From assembly GCA_046727175.1 (NCBI GenBank), contig JBKPCD010000144.1, forward strand, positions 25,492-89,491: a DNA stretch of 64,000 nt. The letters run 5' to 3'. Within the stretch, counting starts at the first letter, position 1; every line of letters begins with the position of its first letter. The translations under genes were made by a program, and so were the position numbers. The notes under the pieces are model-generated. The model saw nothing but the letters and a program-made list of their open reading frames with translations. It was not told the DNA's origin and did not search any database. This document shows positions 1-8,859 of the stretch, piece after piece. This DNA comes from JBKPCD01 sp046727175 (GTDB lineage Bacteria > Acidobacteriota > Vicinamibacteria > Vicinamibacterales > 2-12-FULL-66-21).

Positions 1-2115
1 AATCGCTGCGAGTACTGCCGCAAGCGCGCCGAAGAAGACGAGCACCGTCATCAGGAGCCGGGGTTCGGCTGTCTTTGCCGCGAAGATGTCTCCCCAGGTT
101 CGCGCCGAGCTGAACGGCACGCTGGGTGCGACACTCTTGAGAGCCGAGCGTACCGCCGCCACGGCCGCGTTCCGATCGGACGCGCGGACGGCAACCAGCA
201 GCTCGCGGAACGGAAACTGGCGCGCCGTGAAGTAGATCGCGGGCTCGATGTTTTGACCGAGCGGCGCGTTGCGGACGTCACGCACGATGCCGATCACCTG
301 GAAGCGCATGCCCTGAGACGCCGGCGGATTCGTGCGCTTCAGATTCAATGCAAGCGGACCGATGCCGGACACGCGGGTCAGCAAATAGCTCCCGAGACTC
401 GATCGTCCCGTCAGAAACCGATTGGCAAATGTCTCGTTCACGATGACGACGCCGTCAGTGTCGGCGGTGTCGAACGAGCTGAACGCACGCCCCAGCGCCA
501 TCGTCGCACCGAGCGCATCGAAATACCCGTCCGTCACGCTTTGAATCTGCGCCTGCGGCGCGTCTTCGGGCCTCGCTGGCGGCGGCTGCCCTTCGATTCC
601 GAATGGCACGCGCCAGCCGACCTCGAGCGGCGGGAAGTTGCCGCTGCCGGCCGCTTTCACACCCGGCTGCTGCCGGATCTGCTCGACGAGCCTTGCATGC
701 GTGTCGGCAACGACCCGCCAGTTCCTGAACGCTTCGCCATCGAGCTGTACCTTCGTCGTCAGCACATCGTCCGCCTTCACGCCTATCGGCGTGTTCATCA
801 TCCGGGCGACGGTGCGCACGAGCAACGCCGAGCAGACGAGAAGCGCACATGCCAGGGCGACCTCACCGGCAACCAACACCGAGTAGATGCGTCGGGCGCC
901 GCGAGAGCTGGTCCGGTCACCAGCGCGCAGCTCCGTCGTCAGATGACCACGGATCAGCAGCAACGCCGGGACCAGACCGAAGAACGTCGTCGTCCCTGCA
1001 ACGACGCCGAGACCGAGGCCCAGCGCACGCACGTTGATGCTGGCTTCGTCGAGTCGGGGAATCTGGACCGGTGTGAGCTTGACGATCAGCGGCAGCGCGA
1101 TCGCGGCCGTCGCGATGCCAACCGCGGCCCCCGCAATGGAAAGGACGAGACTTTCTGCGAAGAGCTGTCGGACGAGTTGTCGCGGCGATGCGCCGAGCGC
1201 AACACGCACTGCGATTTCGCGCTCGCGTGAGAGCGCTCGCGTCAGGAGCAACGAAGCCACGTTCAGACATCCAATCACGAGCAGCAGCCCGACGGCCCCG
1301 AACAGCACCATCAAGGCCGGGCGGTAGTACCCGAGCTGCTGGTCGAGCAGCGGGATGAGCCGGACGTTCCAGCCCTTGTTCGTCGCCGTGAAGTCGGCCT
1401 GCAGCCGCATCGCGAGGGCGCTCGCTGCCGACGACGCCTGTTCGAGGGTAACGCCATCCGACAGGCGCATCACGGATTCCATGAAGTGAGCGGCGCGGCT
1501 GTGTTGCGTGAGATCCCACTTGAGCCTCTGCCACACATCGATGTCATCGGGGTAATGGAACTTCGGCGGCATGACGCCGACGATCGTGTACGGCGCGCCG
1601 CCCAGATTCAGCTGACGGCCGACGAGCGAGGGATCCGCGTTGTAGCGCGTTCGCCAGAGACGATCGCTGATGACCGCGACGAGCTCGTTGCGTGCGAAGA
1701 ACGGCCCGCCAACCGGAAATCCAGGACCAATCTGCGGCCGCACACCGAGGACCTCGAAGATGTTCGCGCTGACCTCAATCGTATTCACGCGCACCGGATC
1801 CTGACCGGGCTCGACGAGGTTGACCGCCGGACGCCACCACGCCGCGGCATCTGCGAACGTCGGCAACAGCCGATAGTCCATGAAGTTGACCGGCGATATC
1901 GGTTCGTGCGCCAGACCACGCTCGTGGTTCGTGTCCCACATCGTCAGCAGGCGATCGGATTGCGCGTACGGCAGTGGCCTCAACACGACCGAGTCGACTA
2001 CCGTGAACACCGTGGTCGCCGCCCCGGTCCCTAGGCCGAGGACAAGGACCGTGACAATCGCGAAGCCCGGATGTTGACGAAACTGTCGGACGGCGAGGCG
2101 GATGGCATTCAGCAC
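1..2115 (-). CDS. MacB/FtsX-type ABC transporter permease, C-terminus cut off by window edge
   Basis: An open frame of 705 codons runs from a GTG at 2115 to base 1 without a stop. The start is set by an AAGGAG Shine-Dalgarno seven bases upstream. The N-terminus (LNAIRLAVRQFRQHPGF, then a hydrophobic segment with GLGTGAATTVFTVVDSVVL) is the first membrane helix of the acidobacterial MacB-like permease family (often called ADOP). It is followed by a periplasmic MacB_PCD-type domain, an FtsX-type helix group near residue 260 (LLLVIGCLNVASLLLTRALSRE, ALGASPRQLVRQL) and a second periplasmic domain. It lacks the extra N-terminal prefix domain found in the permease at 8860-11535. No ATPase gene lies beside it, so the partner is unknown; efflux or lipoprotein-type mechanotransmission is a family-level inference. 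It probably follows the peptidase gene at 2200-3288 in one transcript. Confidence 0.9.
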   Translation of the reverse strand, partial: MLNAIRLAVRQFRQHPGFAIVTVLVLGLGTGAATTVFTVVDSVVLRPLPYAQSDRLLTMWDTNHERGLAHEPISPVNFMDYRLLPTFADAAAWWRPAVNLVEPGQDPVRVNTIEVSANIFEVLGVRPQIGPGFPVGGPFFARNELVAVISDRLWRTRYNADPSLVGRQLNLGGAPYTIVGVMPPKFHYPDDIDVWQRLKWDLTQHSRAAHFMESVMRLSDGVTLEQASSAASALAMRLQADFTATNKGWNVRLIPLLDQQLGYYRPALMVLFGAVGLLLVIGCLNVASLLLTRALSREREIAVRVALGASPRQLVRQLFAESLVLSIAGAAVGIATAAIALPLIVKLTPVQIPRLDEASINVRALGLGLGVVAGTTTFFGLVPALLLIRGHLTTELRAGDRTSSRGARRIYSVLVAGEVALACALLVCSALLVRTVARMMNTPIGVKADDVLTTKVQLDGEAFRNWRVVADTHARLVEQIRQQPGVKAAGSGNFPPLEVGWRVPFGIEGQPPPARPEDAPQAQIQSVTDGYFDALGATMALGRAFSSFDTADTDGVVIVNETFANRFLTGRSSLGSYLLTRVSGIGPLALNLKRTNPPASQGMRFQVIGIVRDVRNAPLGQNIEPAIYFTARQFPFRELLVAVRASDRNAAVAAVRSALKSVAPSVPFSSARTWGDIFAAKTAEPRLLMTVLVFFGALAAVLAAI

Positions 2116-2199
2116 GTGACAACTCCTTCGTCTGGTCGCGGAGGTGTGGCCGACTGTTAGACGGGTGAAGGGGCGGGGACGTTGGATCCCCGGGACGCC

Positions 2200-3288
2200 C
2201 TACTTGAATCTCTTCACGAGATCGGCCTCGAGATCCGCGAGCGCGACGCCCACGAGCTGCAGGCTGTCGTCGAGCGTCTGCCCGCGATCGAGACCCTGGA
2301 GGACCATGCCCATGCGGTTCCCGACACGCCGCATCAGGCTGTCGGCAATCACGAGGCTTTCCATGTAGGCGACAGCGGCCTGCTGCGAGTTGAGGCGGGT
2401 GAAACCCTCCATCAGGGCCGCGAGCGGGATCACGCCGGTCGTACGGAGGACGCGCACCGCGTCGGCGGCGTCCTCCGGTTCGAAGAACGACGCGAGCCCT
2501 TCGTGCAGCCACCCCGGGACCCCGCGCGGCGCGAGACCGTAGATCATCGCGTGAGTGAGCTCGTGCGCCAGCACCCGCTCGAACTGCTTCGGATTCTGCA
2601 GTGCGCCCTTCACCGGCACGCGAATCCTGCCGTCGAAGAGCCCGCTGGACCATTCGGGCGCGCCGGTCAAATCGCGAAACTGCTGCTCGGTGTACAGCGT
2701 CACCGATATCGAATTCGAGGGAAAGGCGCCAATTGCTTTCCCGATCCGCCAGTACGCGGCATCGAGCGTCGTGATCGCGCGCTCGGCGAGCGCGCGATCC
2801 GTTCTGCCTTCGAACACGACCGAGAAGCGGCCGTCGTTCCTCTGGGTCAGATTCCGGTGGAGGGTGGACTCCTTCCGCCAGGCATCGAGCCGCTCCCGGA
2901 TCTCGAGATCGCCGGGCGCCTGCCCCAGCGCCTGCTCGTACGCGCGAATCGCCTCCTCGACGTTCCCGTCGCGATACTCGATTTCACCAAGCAGGCGTGC
3001 GGCATCCTTGAGACGCGGCTCGAGCTCCAGGGCCCGTTTGAGCGACTGCCTGGCGTCGCGATCGCGGCCGAGCATGTGTGACGCGATTGCCGCGCCGAAG
3101 TGAAGCACCGCGTCCGAAGGCCTTCGCTCGAGCGCCTGACGAAAGATCGCTGCCGCCCGTTCACCGTCTCCCGCCTGAATCGCCTGCCACCCTTCCTCCC
3201 AGGACTGCCTGGCCGACTCGGATTGCGCAGCAAGCGACGATTCGGCCAGGGACACGAACAGCAGGAGCGCGGCGAGAAATCTGATCAT
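2200..3288 (-). CDS. Secreted TPR protein with peptidase-MA-type metallopeptidase domain
   Basis: 362 residues. The first ~20 residues form a Sec signal peptide (MIRFLAALLLFVSLAESSLA). Residues ~30-135 are tetratricopeptide-like repeats (AIFRQALERRPSDAVLHFGA; AIRAYEQALGQAPGDLE). The C-terminal half carries the gluzincin zinc site HELTH at 242-246 with the third ligand in WLHEG (Glu263), the layout of the peptidase MA-like family. Family knowledge predicts a zinc-dependent periplasmic or surface peptidase with a protein-protein TPR platform; the substrate is unknown. The ATG at 3288 immediately precedes the signal peptide. It lies 84 bp upstream of the permease start at 2115, on the same strand, which suggests co-transcription. 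Confidence 0.85.
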   Translation of the reverse strand: MIRFLAALLLFVSLAESSLAAQSESARQSWEEGWQAIQAGDGERAAAIFRQALERRPSDAVLHFGAAIASHMLGRDRDARQSLKRALELEPRLKDAARLLGEIEYRDGNVEEAIRAYEQALGQAPGDLEIRERLDAWRKESTLHRNLTQRNDGRFSVVFEGRTDRALAERAITTLDAAYWRIGKAIGAFPSNSISVTLYTEQQFRDLTGAPEWSSGLFDGRIRVPVKGALQNPKQFERVLAHELTHAMIYGLAPRGVPGWLHEGLASFFEPEDAADAVRVLRTTGVIPLAALMEGFTRLNSQQAAVAYMESLVIADSLMRRVGNRMGMVLQGLDRGQTLDDSLQLVGVALADLEADLVKRFK

Positions 3289-3429
3289 TGATGAGCGGAT
3301 ACGAAATTATCGCGATTTCCGGCAACTTGTCACGAGGAATCAGGCGTGGACGTGAAATCGAAGCTCGGGGTTCGCGAGTCGGGTTCTGGGTTCGCCGAGA
3401 GGAGTGAAATCCGGCCCGCCGGTCAGCGC

Positions 3430-3592
3430 CTGAAAGCCATGCAGCTGGCTCGTCGAATCGCGACGTTCAGGCACTACACCACGCTTGACGCTTACCGCAC
3501 CGGAGTATTCGAGACCTCTTGAAACGAAGGATGGCGAGTATTGGATCGCGACCGGTGCCGGCCTGGTGCGCTGGAATCTGAACGGGCGCTAG
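3430..3592 (+). pseudogene. Decayed remnant of a two-component-regulator-type beta-propeller gene
   Basis: In one forward frame the stretch reads ARRIATFRHYTTLD and then runs into a stop near 3520. In a second frame it resumes as PLETKDGEYWIATGAGL followed by VRWNLNGR and a TAG at 3590-3592. These are the two halves of a typical Reg_prop blade (F-x-x-YTT...D, then LxTxDGxxWIATxxGLxRW), so a frameshift separates them. No start, no other blades and no kinase domain remain. The end overlaps the sialidase stop at 3589 by a few bases. The call rests on motif recognition only; chance resemblance is possible, but the matching order of both halves argues for a relic. Confidence 0.5.
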
Positions 3593-4671
3593 CCGCGCGT
3601 GGGCCACTTCCCGTCCGGCATCGGAACCGGCTCGAACCGATTCGGATCGATCACGACGTGCTTGATCCGTTCGCGCTTCCACGTGTAGGTGACGTGCAAG
3701 AGCCCATCGTGCGTCTGGATGATCGCCGGGTAGGAATACTCGCCGGGGTCGCTTTCGAGCACGAGCGCCGCCTCCCAGAGCTTTCCATCGCGCGACAGCG
3801 ACACGTTCAACGGGGTCCGTCCCTTCGTCGTGTGGTTGTAGACGATGACGTGTCGGCCGTCGCGAAGCGTCACGGCATCGATGCCGGAGTTGGGATTCGG
3901 CAACGTTGTCAACGTCAGCGGCGTCCAGCTCTTCCCGCCGTCGTCGGACCACGTCTCGAAAACCCGCTCGGATCGCGTGCGGCCGACAGCCTGCAGCTTT
4001 CCGCCGGGATGAATCAGGATGCTCGGCTGAATCGCGTCGATCTCCTGGCCGTCAGCGGGCTTGGGCGGCTCGACGCTTGACCACGTGCGCCCGCGATCGA
4101 CGGACCGCTCGAAGTGCACCCGCCATCGGCTCGGGTTGTCAGATGATTCGGTGCTGCTTCCGCTGAGCAGCGATCCATCTGCCAGCCGTACGGGCTTGTT
4201 CTTGATTGGGCCGAGAACGCCATCGGGCAACTGCTGCGCGGCACTCCATGTCGCACCGTCGTCGCGTGACGTGCGCAGCATGCCCCACCACGCCCTGGGC
4301 GTCGGGCCAAGCTTATAGAAAAGGAGCAACGAGTCGTCCGCTTCCCGAAACAGGACCGGGTTCCAGCACGGATACTGGCCATCGTGGTGCACGCCGGTTG
4401 CAACCTCGATCGGCGCGGTCCATGCGCCGTTCACCTGACGTGACAGCCAGATGCCGACGTCATTAGCGCCTTCGCGCGTGCCGCCAAACCATGCCGCAAC
4501 CAGGCCATGGTCGGTCTCTGCGATCGTCGAGGCGTGCACGCTCGGAAACGGGGCCGTCGTGAAAACGAACCCCGAAATCACGATCGGCGCCTGCGTCGTC
4601 TGATTCCGGACGGCTCCGACAGCAACGATCGCCGAAACGCCGAGCAGACAGCAGGTTTTGAGAGGTGCCAT
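3589..4671 (-). CDS. Exported sialidase-like BNR-repeat glycosidase
   Basis: 360 residues from the ATG at 4671 (a TTG one codon upstream is also possible). A short signal peptide precedes a six-bladed-propeller sequence with several Asp-box motifs: SRDDGATWS, SVDRGRTWS, WSDDGGKSWTP and a weaker SLSRDGKLWE. The block AAWFGGTREGANDVGIWLS near residue 60 is characteristic of the BNR_2 / exo-alpha-sialidase family, as is YPAIIQTHDGLLHVTYTW near the end, where the family has its conserved active-site region. Predicted role: periplasmic or secreted hydrolysis of sialic-acid-like or rhamnose-type residues; related bacterial proteins differ in specificity, so the substrate is open. It is preceded by word-repeat DNA and a MITE-like element rather than a neighbouring gene, so it is probably monocistronic. 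Confidence 0.82.
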   Translation of the reverse strand: MAPLKTCCLLGVSAIVAVGAVRNQTTQAPIVISGFVFTTAPFPSVHASTIAETDHGLVAAWFGGTREGANDVGIWLSRQVNGAWTAPIEVATGVHHDGQYPCWNPVLFREADDSLLLFYKLGPTPRAWWGMLRTSRDDGATWSAAQQLPDGVLGPIKNKPVRLADGSLLSGSSTESSDNPSRWRVHFERSVDRGRTWSSVEPPKPADGQEIDAIQPSILIHPGGKLQAVGRTRSERVFETWSDDGGKSWTPLTLTTLPNPNSGIDAVTLRDGRHVIVYNHTTKGRTPLNVSLSRDGKLWEAALVLESDPGEYSYPAIIQTHDGLLHVTYTWKRERIKHVVIDPNRFEPVPMPDGKWPTRG

Positions 4672-4725
4672 CAAACAAGAAGTTAGAAGCCAGAAGTTAG
4701 AGCGAACCGTATCGCGATCGCACTA

Positions 4726-4842
4726 ACAGGATGCTGAAAGACGCATCCTGAATGGCAGATGGCTAATGGAAAAAACCTGAGCATTTTGCCATCTCCCATT
4801 TGCCATTTTCCATCAGGCCGGCGTTTTTCAGCGGCCTGCTAA
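4726..4842. repeat. MITE-like dispersed repeat, copy A
   Basis: About 117 bp, closely matching 32875-32998. The left end ACAGGATGCTGAAAGACGC and the reverse complement of the right end (AGCAGGCCGCTGAAAAACGC) are imperfect terminal inverted repeats. The interior holds a second inverted pair built of the word ATGG/CCAT (TAATGGAAA against CCATTTGCCATTTTCC). It lacks the ATGGAAA duplication seen in copy B and encodes nothing. A non-autonomous mobile element or an exported-RNA-like hairpin element are the two readings. Confidence 0.75.
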
Positions 4843-4859
4843 GTTCTGGATTCTAGATT

Positions 4860-5837
4860 CTATCGTGAGCGCTTCGTGCCGAATCGTGCGCGGTAAATGC
4901 TCGGCGGGACGCCAAACCGCCGCTCGAAGGCACGGCGAAACGCATCCGCGCTTCGGTAACCCACCGAATCTGCGACGGTCTCGACGGTGTGTTCGCGGCT
5001 CGCGAGCCGCCGACGCGCCTCATCGAGCCGCAGTCGCTCGACGAACTCCGCCGGCGTCGTGTCGAACACCTGCTTGAAGCGCCGGCTGAAGTGACGTGCG
5101 CAGAGACCGGCGCGCTCCGCCAGGCGCTCGATCGACATGTCGTGGTGAAGGTGGCCCGACATCCACGCGGCAAGGTCGGCAAATCGATCGGACGACTCGG
5201 TCTGAAACTGCAACGGTTCCGAGTACTGTTCCTGACCGCCGGCGCGCTTGAGGTACACAATCAGGTAACGCGCGACCGCGAGCGCCATCCGGCGGCCGTG
5301 GTCCTCTTCGATGAGCGACAGGGACAGATCGATTCCGGCCGTGACGCCGCCGGACGTATAGAACGGGCCGTCCTTCAGAAAGAGCGCGTTCGGATCGACG
5401 CGCAGCCGCGGAAACCGACGCGCGACGTCTGGCGCGAACTGCCAGTGCGTGGTCACCGAACGGTCGTCGAGGAGACCCGTCCGCGCCAGGCCATAGATGC
5501 CCGTGCACACGGAGACGATCCGTCGGATGTTCGGCGCGCGGCGTTTCAACCAGGACGAAACCGCTGCGTTCGTGCGCGGCGCGCGCAGGCCGCACCCTCC
5601 GGGAACAACGATCGTGTCCAGACGCGGCGCCGTTGCCAGCGTCGCGTCCGGATGGAGGCGCAGGCCCGACTCCGCGCGGAACGGCCGGTTCGTCACGCCC
5701 AGCACCACGAGCTCGTACCTCGGTCGGCCGTCGTCTTCCTGAACGACGTTCGCACCCGCAAACGCCTCCATCGGCCCGACAATGTCGAGCGCCGTCACGT
5801 TGTCGAAGCCGATGAACCCTATGCGTCTGGTCGTCAC
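4860..5837 (-). CDS. GlxA-family transcriptional regulator (DJ-1/PfpI domain + AraC HTH)
   Basis: 325 residues, GTG start at 5837. Residues ~5-180 are a DJ-1/PfpI fold (RIGFIGFDNVTALDIVGPME at the N-terminus; VVPGGCG near 78; the nucleophile-elbow region VSVCTGIYGLARTGLL with Cys111; TTHW). Residues ~225-325 are the AraC-type double helix-turn-helix (LAERAGLCARHFSRRFKQVF, then VADSVGYRSADAFRRAFERR and FGVPPSIYRARF). Family members are cytoplasmic regulators that sense small molecules, glycine betaine and related amines in the best studied cases. No catabolic genes adjoin it, so the regulon cannot be deduced. It lies upstream of, and divergent from, the permease at 6097. Confidence 0.93.
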   Translation of the reverse strand: MTTRRIGFIGFDNVTALDIVGPMEAFAGANVVQEDDGRPRYELVVLGVTNRPFRAESGLRLHPDATLATAPRLDTIVVPGGCGLRAPRTNAAVSSWLKRRAPNIRRIVSVCTGIYGLARTGLLDDRSVTTHWQFAPDVARRFPRLRVDPNALFLKDGPFYTSGGVTAGIDLSLSLIEEDHGRRMALAVARYLIVYLKRAGGQEQYSEPLQFQTESSDRFADLAAWMSGHLHHDMSIERLAERAGLCARHFSRRFKQVFDTTPAEFVERLRLDEARRRLASREHTVETVADSVGYRSADAFRRAFERRFGVPPSIYRARFGTKRSR

Positions 5838-5882
5838 GTCGCCAATTAACGCCCACTCGGACGTTTCTTCACACCTCGAGAA

Positions 5883-5951
5883 CAGGAGATGAGAAGATCA
5901 GGAGTCATTTTTGTTTGGGAAAATGCACTCCTGGCCTCCTGATCTCCTGTA
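5883..5951. repeat. Inverted 'CAGGAGAT' word repeat in divergent intergenic region
   Basis: The left arm is built of AGGAGAT / ATCAGGAGT words and the right arm of the complementary ACTCCTG / CCTGATCTCCTG words, enclosing a T- and A-rich loop. It sits between the divergent starts of the GlxA regulator (5837) and the permease (6097). The same word family occurs near 22371, 36544 and 59013-59106. Confidence 0.7.
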
Positions 5952-6096
5952 AGAATACCGTCGTTGAATGACGATGAACGCCTCCCGGACTTGATGTCCG
6001 GAATTGTCGGATTAAGGTCCTTGCGGACGTTGCCCGACAGAACGTAGTGTCGACTGGGATGGTGGCTCGCGGTCGGTCCCTCAGGAGGCAGCGAGG

Positions 6097-8538
6097 ATGG
6101 TGGAAGATCTGCTCAGAGATATCCGCTTCGGATTGCGAGCGCTCGCACGCAGTCCCGGGTTCTCCGCACTGGCCGTCGTCACGCTCGGCCTCGGCATTGG
6201 CGCGAACGCTGCGATCTTCAGCGTCATCAACGGCGTCCTGCTCAAGCCGCTCCCGTACGCGAGCGGCGATCGCCTGCTGCTGATCCGCCAGTCCGCCGCG
6301 CGCGCAGGGCGACCCAACGTCGGTGTCGCGATCAAAGAGCTGTACGACTACCGCGAACACACCCGATCGTTCGACGGCATCGTCGAATACCACCAGATGA
6401 ATTTCGACCTGTTGAAGCGCGGGGAGCCCGATCGCGTCAGTACCGGTGTCGTGTCGCACGATTTCTTCGACGTCCTCGGGATTGCGCCGATCCTTGGTCG
6501 CTCCTTCAGGTCGGCCGACGATGCGCCAGGCGCCGATGCCGTCCTGATCCTGAGCTACTCGTATTGGCAATCACGATTCGGCGGCGATCCCGCGATTGTC
6601 GGGCAGGTGTTCGAGATGAACGATCGGCCTCACACCGTCGTCGGCGTGCTGCCGAACGTTCCGCATTACCCGCAGGAAAACGACGTCTACATGCCGGTCT
6701 CAGCATGCCCGTTTCGAGCGGCGGCGGAGCGCACGATCCCGCAGAACCGGCGGGCATTCTCGGCGCTGACGGTGTTCGGGCGTCTTGCGCCGGGCGTCTC
6801 GCACGAGCGCGCCGCGAGCGACGTGGCAGCGATCGGCGATCGCTTCACGCACGAAAACCCGGGCGTGTATCGGCCGGCTGGCGGATTCGCAGCATCGACG
6901 GTTCCAGTCCGCGACCAGCTGACCCGGAGCGCTCGACCGATGTTGCTGATCCTGATGGGGACGACGGCACTCGTACTCCTCATTGCCTGCGGCAACGTCG
7001 CAAATCTCACGCTCGCGCGGCTGCTGCGGCGCGATCGCGAGCTGGCCGTCCGCACGGCGCTCGGCGCGAGCCGCGGCCATCTCGTTCGGCAGTTGCTGAC
7101 CGAGAGCACGCTGCTCGCGCTCGCAGGTGGCGGCCTCGGCGTACTGCTCGCCGCGTCCACCAGGACGATGCTGGCGAGCTTCGTCGGACGGTTCACGACA
7201 CGCACCGGCGAGATCACAATTGATCCGTGGGTGCTGGCGTTCACGCTGCTGCTGTCGATGGTGACTGGCCTCGCTTTCGGCACCTTCCCGGCGCTGTCCG
7301 CGCGCGTGGACCTGTCGAGTGCGATGAAGCAAGGGGGCCGCGGCAGCAGCGCAGGCCGTGGTCGCGTGACGGCACAAAACCTGCTGATCGTGGCACAGGT
7401 CGCCGTGTCAGTCGTGTTGCTCGTCGGGGCCGGCCTTCTGCTCGTCAGCTTCTATCGCCTGCAAACGATCGATCCGGGTTATCGAGGGGATCGCGTGCTC
7501 GCGGCCGAAGCGTTTCCGAACTTCTCGAAGTACGCGACCGCCGAGAGCCAGATTCAATTCTACGAGACTGCGCTTGCGCGTTTGCAGTCCGAAGCCGGCA
7601 TCCAGTCCGCGGCGGTCACGAATGCCGTGCCGCTCAGCGGCTCGCAGCCGGGGCCTACGCCGTTTCAGATCGAAGGACAGGTACCCGAGGATCTCGAGAA
7701 GCGGCCAACGGCCGATGTCCGCGTCGTATCGCCATCGTACTTCGAGACGCTCGGAGTTCCGCTCTTCGCCGGCCGCGCATTCACGACTCAGGATCGTCGC
7801 GAGGGCGCAGCGGTCGCGATCGTGAATCAGGCCATGATGCGGCATTTCGCGCCGCGCGATCCGATCGCGTCCCGGCTGTCGTTCGACGGTGGACGGACGT
7901 GGATCACAGTGGTGGGCGTCGTCGGAAACGTCCGGCAGTTCGGTCTGGCCGAACCATCCATCGCGCAGATGTACATCCCGCTCGCGCAGTCGCAGGGGTT
8001 GGCGGGCCGGTTGCTGCTTCGCACCGCTGCCGCACCGGCCACTGCGGGAAGGATCGTAAGAGACGCCGTGCATGCCATCGACCCGAACATGCCGGTCGAG
8101 AACGTGCGAACACTCGACGATCTTCGCGACACGTATCTCGCAACACCGCGCTTGACGGCCACGCTGCTCTCGATCTTCGCGGCGCTGGCGCTCGTCGTGA
8201 CCATGGCTGGCGTCACCGGCGTCATCGCGACGTCGGTTTCGCACCGGATGGCGGAGTTCGGTGTGCGGATGGCGCTCGGCGCGAGCCGCGATCGATTGCT
8301 CGGGCAGGTCATCGTTCAAGGCCTCACGCTCGTCGTCAGCGGGCTGGCGATTGGGACATTGGCTTCCGTGCTGTTGACGCGCATCCTGTCGGCGTATCTG
8401 TTCGAGACGACCTCGCGGGATCCCGTGACCTTGGTCAGTGTAGCGGCGCTGTTTCTGATCGCCGGTGTTCTCGCGTGTGTGGGACCCGCATGGCGCGCGA
8501 CCACGGCGAACCCGTTGGTGGCGCTGAGAACCGAGTAG
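6097..8538 (+). CDS. MacB/FtsX-type ABC transporter permease
   Basis: 813 residues. ATG at 6097 with AGGAGG about eight bases upstream. The order is: membrane helix (GFSALAVVTLGLGIGANAA), periplasmic MacB_PCD-like domain to ~270, FtsX helices (LVLLIACGNVANLTLARLL; LGASRGHLVRQLLTEST), a second helix set and periplasmic domain, then C-terminal FtsX helices (GVRMALGASRDRLLGQVIV) ending in NPLVALRTE. The duplicated MacB_PCD-FtsX layout without an N-terminal prefix is the shorter acidobacterial type. Substrate and ATPase partner are unknown; the next gene is a convergent permease, so this one is probably transcribed alone. The word-repeat DNA around 5883-5951 precedes it. Confidence 0.92.
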   Translation: MVEDLLRDIRFGLRALARSPGFSALAVVTLGLGIGANAAIFSVINGVLLKPLPYASGDRLLLIRQSAARAGRPNVGVAIKELYDYREHTRSFDGIVEYHQMNFDLLKRGEPDRVSTGVVSHDFFDVLGIAPILGRSFRSADDAPGADAVLILSYSYWQSRFGGDPAIVGQVFEMNDRPHTVVGVLPNVPHYPQENDVYMPVSACPFRAAAERTIPQNRRAFSALTVFGRLAPGVSHERAASDVAAIGDRFTHENPGVYRPAGGFAASTVPVRDQLTRSARPMLLILMGTTALVLLIACGNVANLTLARLLRRDRELAVRTALGASRGHLVRQLLTESTLLALAGGGLGVLLAASTRTMLASFVGRFTTRTGEITIDPWVLAFTLLLSMVTGLAFGTFPALSARVDLSSAMKQGGRGSSAGRGRVTAQNLLIVAQVAVSVVLLVGAGLLLVSFYRLQTIDPGYRGDRVLAAEAFPNFSKYATAESQIQFYETALARLQSEAGIQSAAVTNAVPLSGSQPGPTPFQIEGQVPEDLEKRPTADVRVVSPSYFETLGVPLFAGRAFTTQDRREGAAVAIVNQAMMRHFAPRDPIASRLSFDGGRTWITVVGVVGNVRQFGLAEPSIAQMYIPLAQSQGLAGRLLLRTAAAPATAGRIVRDAVHAIDPNMPVENVRTLDDLRDTYLATPRLTATLLSIFAALALVVTMAGVTGVIATSVSHRMAEFGVRMALGASRDRLLGQVIVQGLTLVVSGLAIGTLASVLLTRILSAYLFETTSRDPVTLVSVAALFLIAGVLACVGPAWRATTANPLVALRTE

Positions 8539-8570
8539 AGCTGAATCACTAATCCCTGATCGTGAATCCC

Positions 8571-8717
8571 TCATCCTCGAATCCTCGAATCCTCGAATCC
8601 TCGAATCCTCGAATCAGAATCCTCGAATCCTCGAATCCTCGAATCAGAATCCTCGAATCCTCGAATCCTCGAATCAGAATCCTCGAATCGCTGAATCCTC
8701 GAATCCTTGAATCATTC
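8571..8717. repeat. Nested tandem repeat of AATCCTCG (8-bp unit, ~22-bp superunit)
   Basis: The 8-bp word AATCCTCG is iterated at least fifteen times and interrupted at regular intervals by AATCAG, so two 8-mers plus the 6-mer make a 22-bp superunit seen two to three times. Bases 8541-8857, between the stops of two convergent permease genes, hold nothing else: the right part (about 8770-8857) carries the complementary words GATTCGA, GGATTC and GTGATCA, and mirrors the left flank (CTAATCCCTGATCGTGAATC against GATTCACGATTAGTGATCA). The whole spacer can fold as one large imperfect hairpin and may serve as a bidirectional terminator. Confidence 0.85.
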
Positions 8718-8859
8718 GATCAGGCAACTTGACCATTGAATCCTGGACTCGCGGCCGAGTCCCAACGTGCAATCGAGCGATTCGACGATTCAGCGATTCG
8801 AGGGATCCGAGGAATCCAACGATGAAAGATTCACGATTAGTGATCAGTGATCAGTGATT

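Noticed and set aside
253..1230. Long forward open frame opposite the left-edge permease
   Set aside because: Arg/His/Asp-rich shadow of the real minus-strand permease frame; no domain, no start site. The true gene runs off the edge.
7227..8552. Arg-rich second forward frame inside the permease at 6097
   Set aside because: Alternative-frame shadow without domain or ribosome-binding site.
8571..8717. CRISPR or VNTR-type surface-protein repeat
   Set aside because: The 8-bp unit is not a multiple of three, stops occur in the frames and it lies between convergent stops; it is non-coding tandem DNA.
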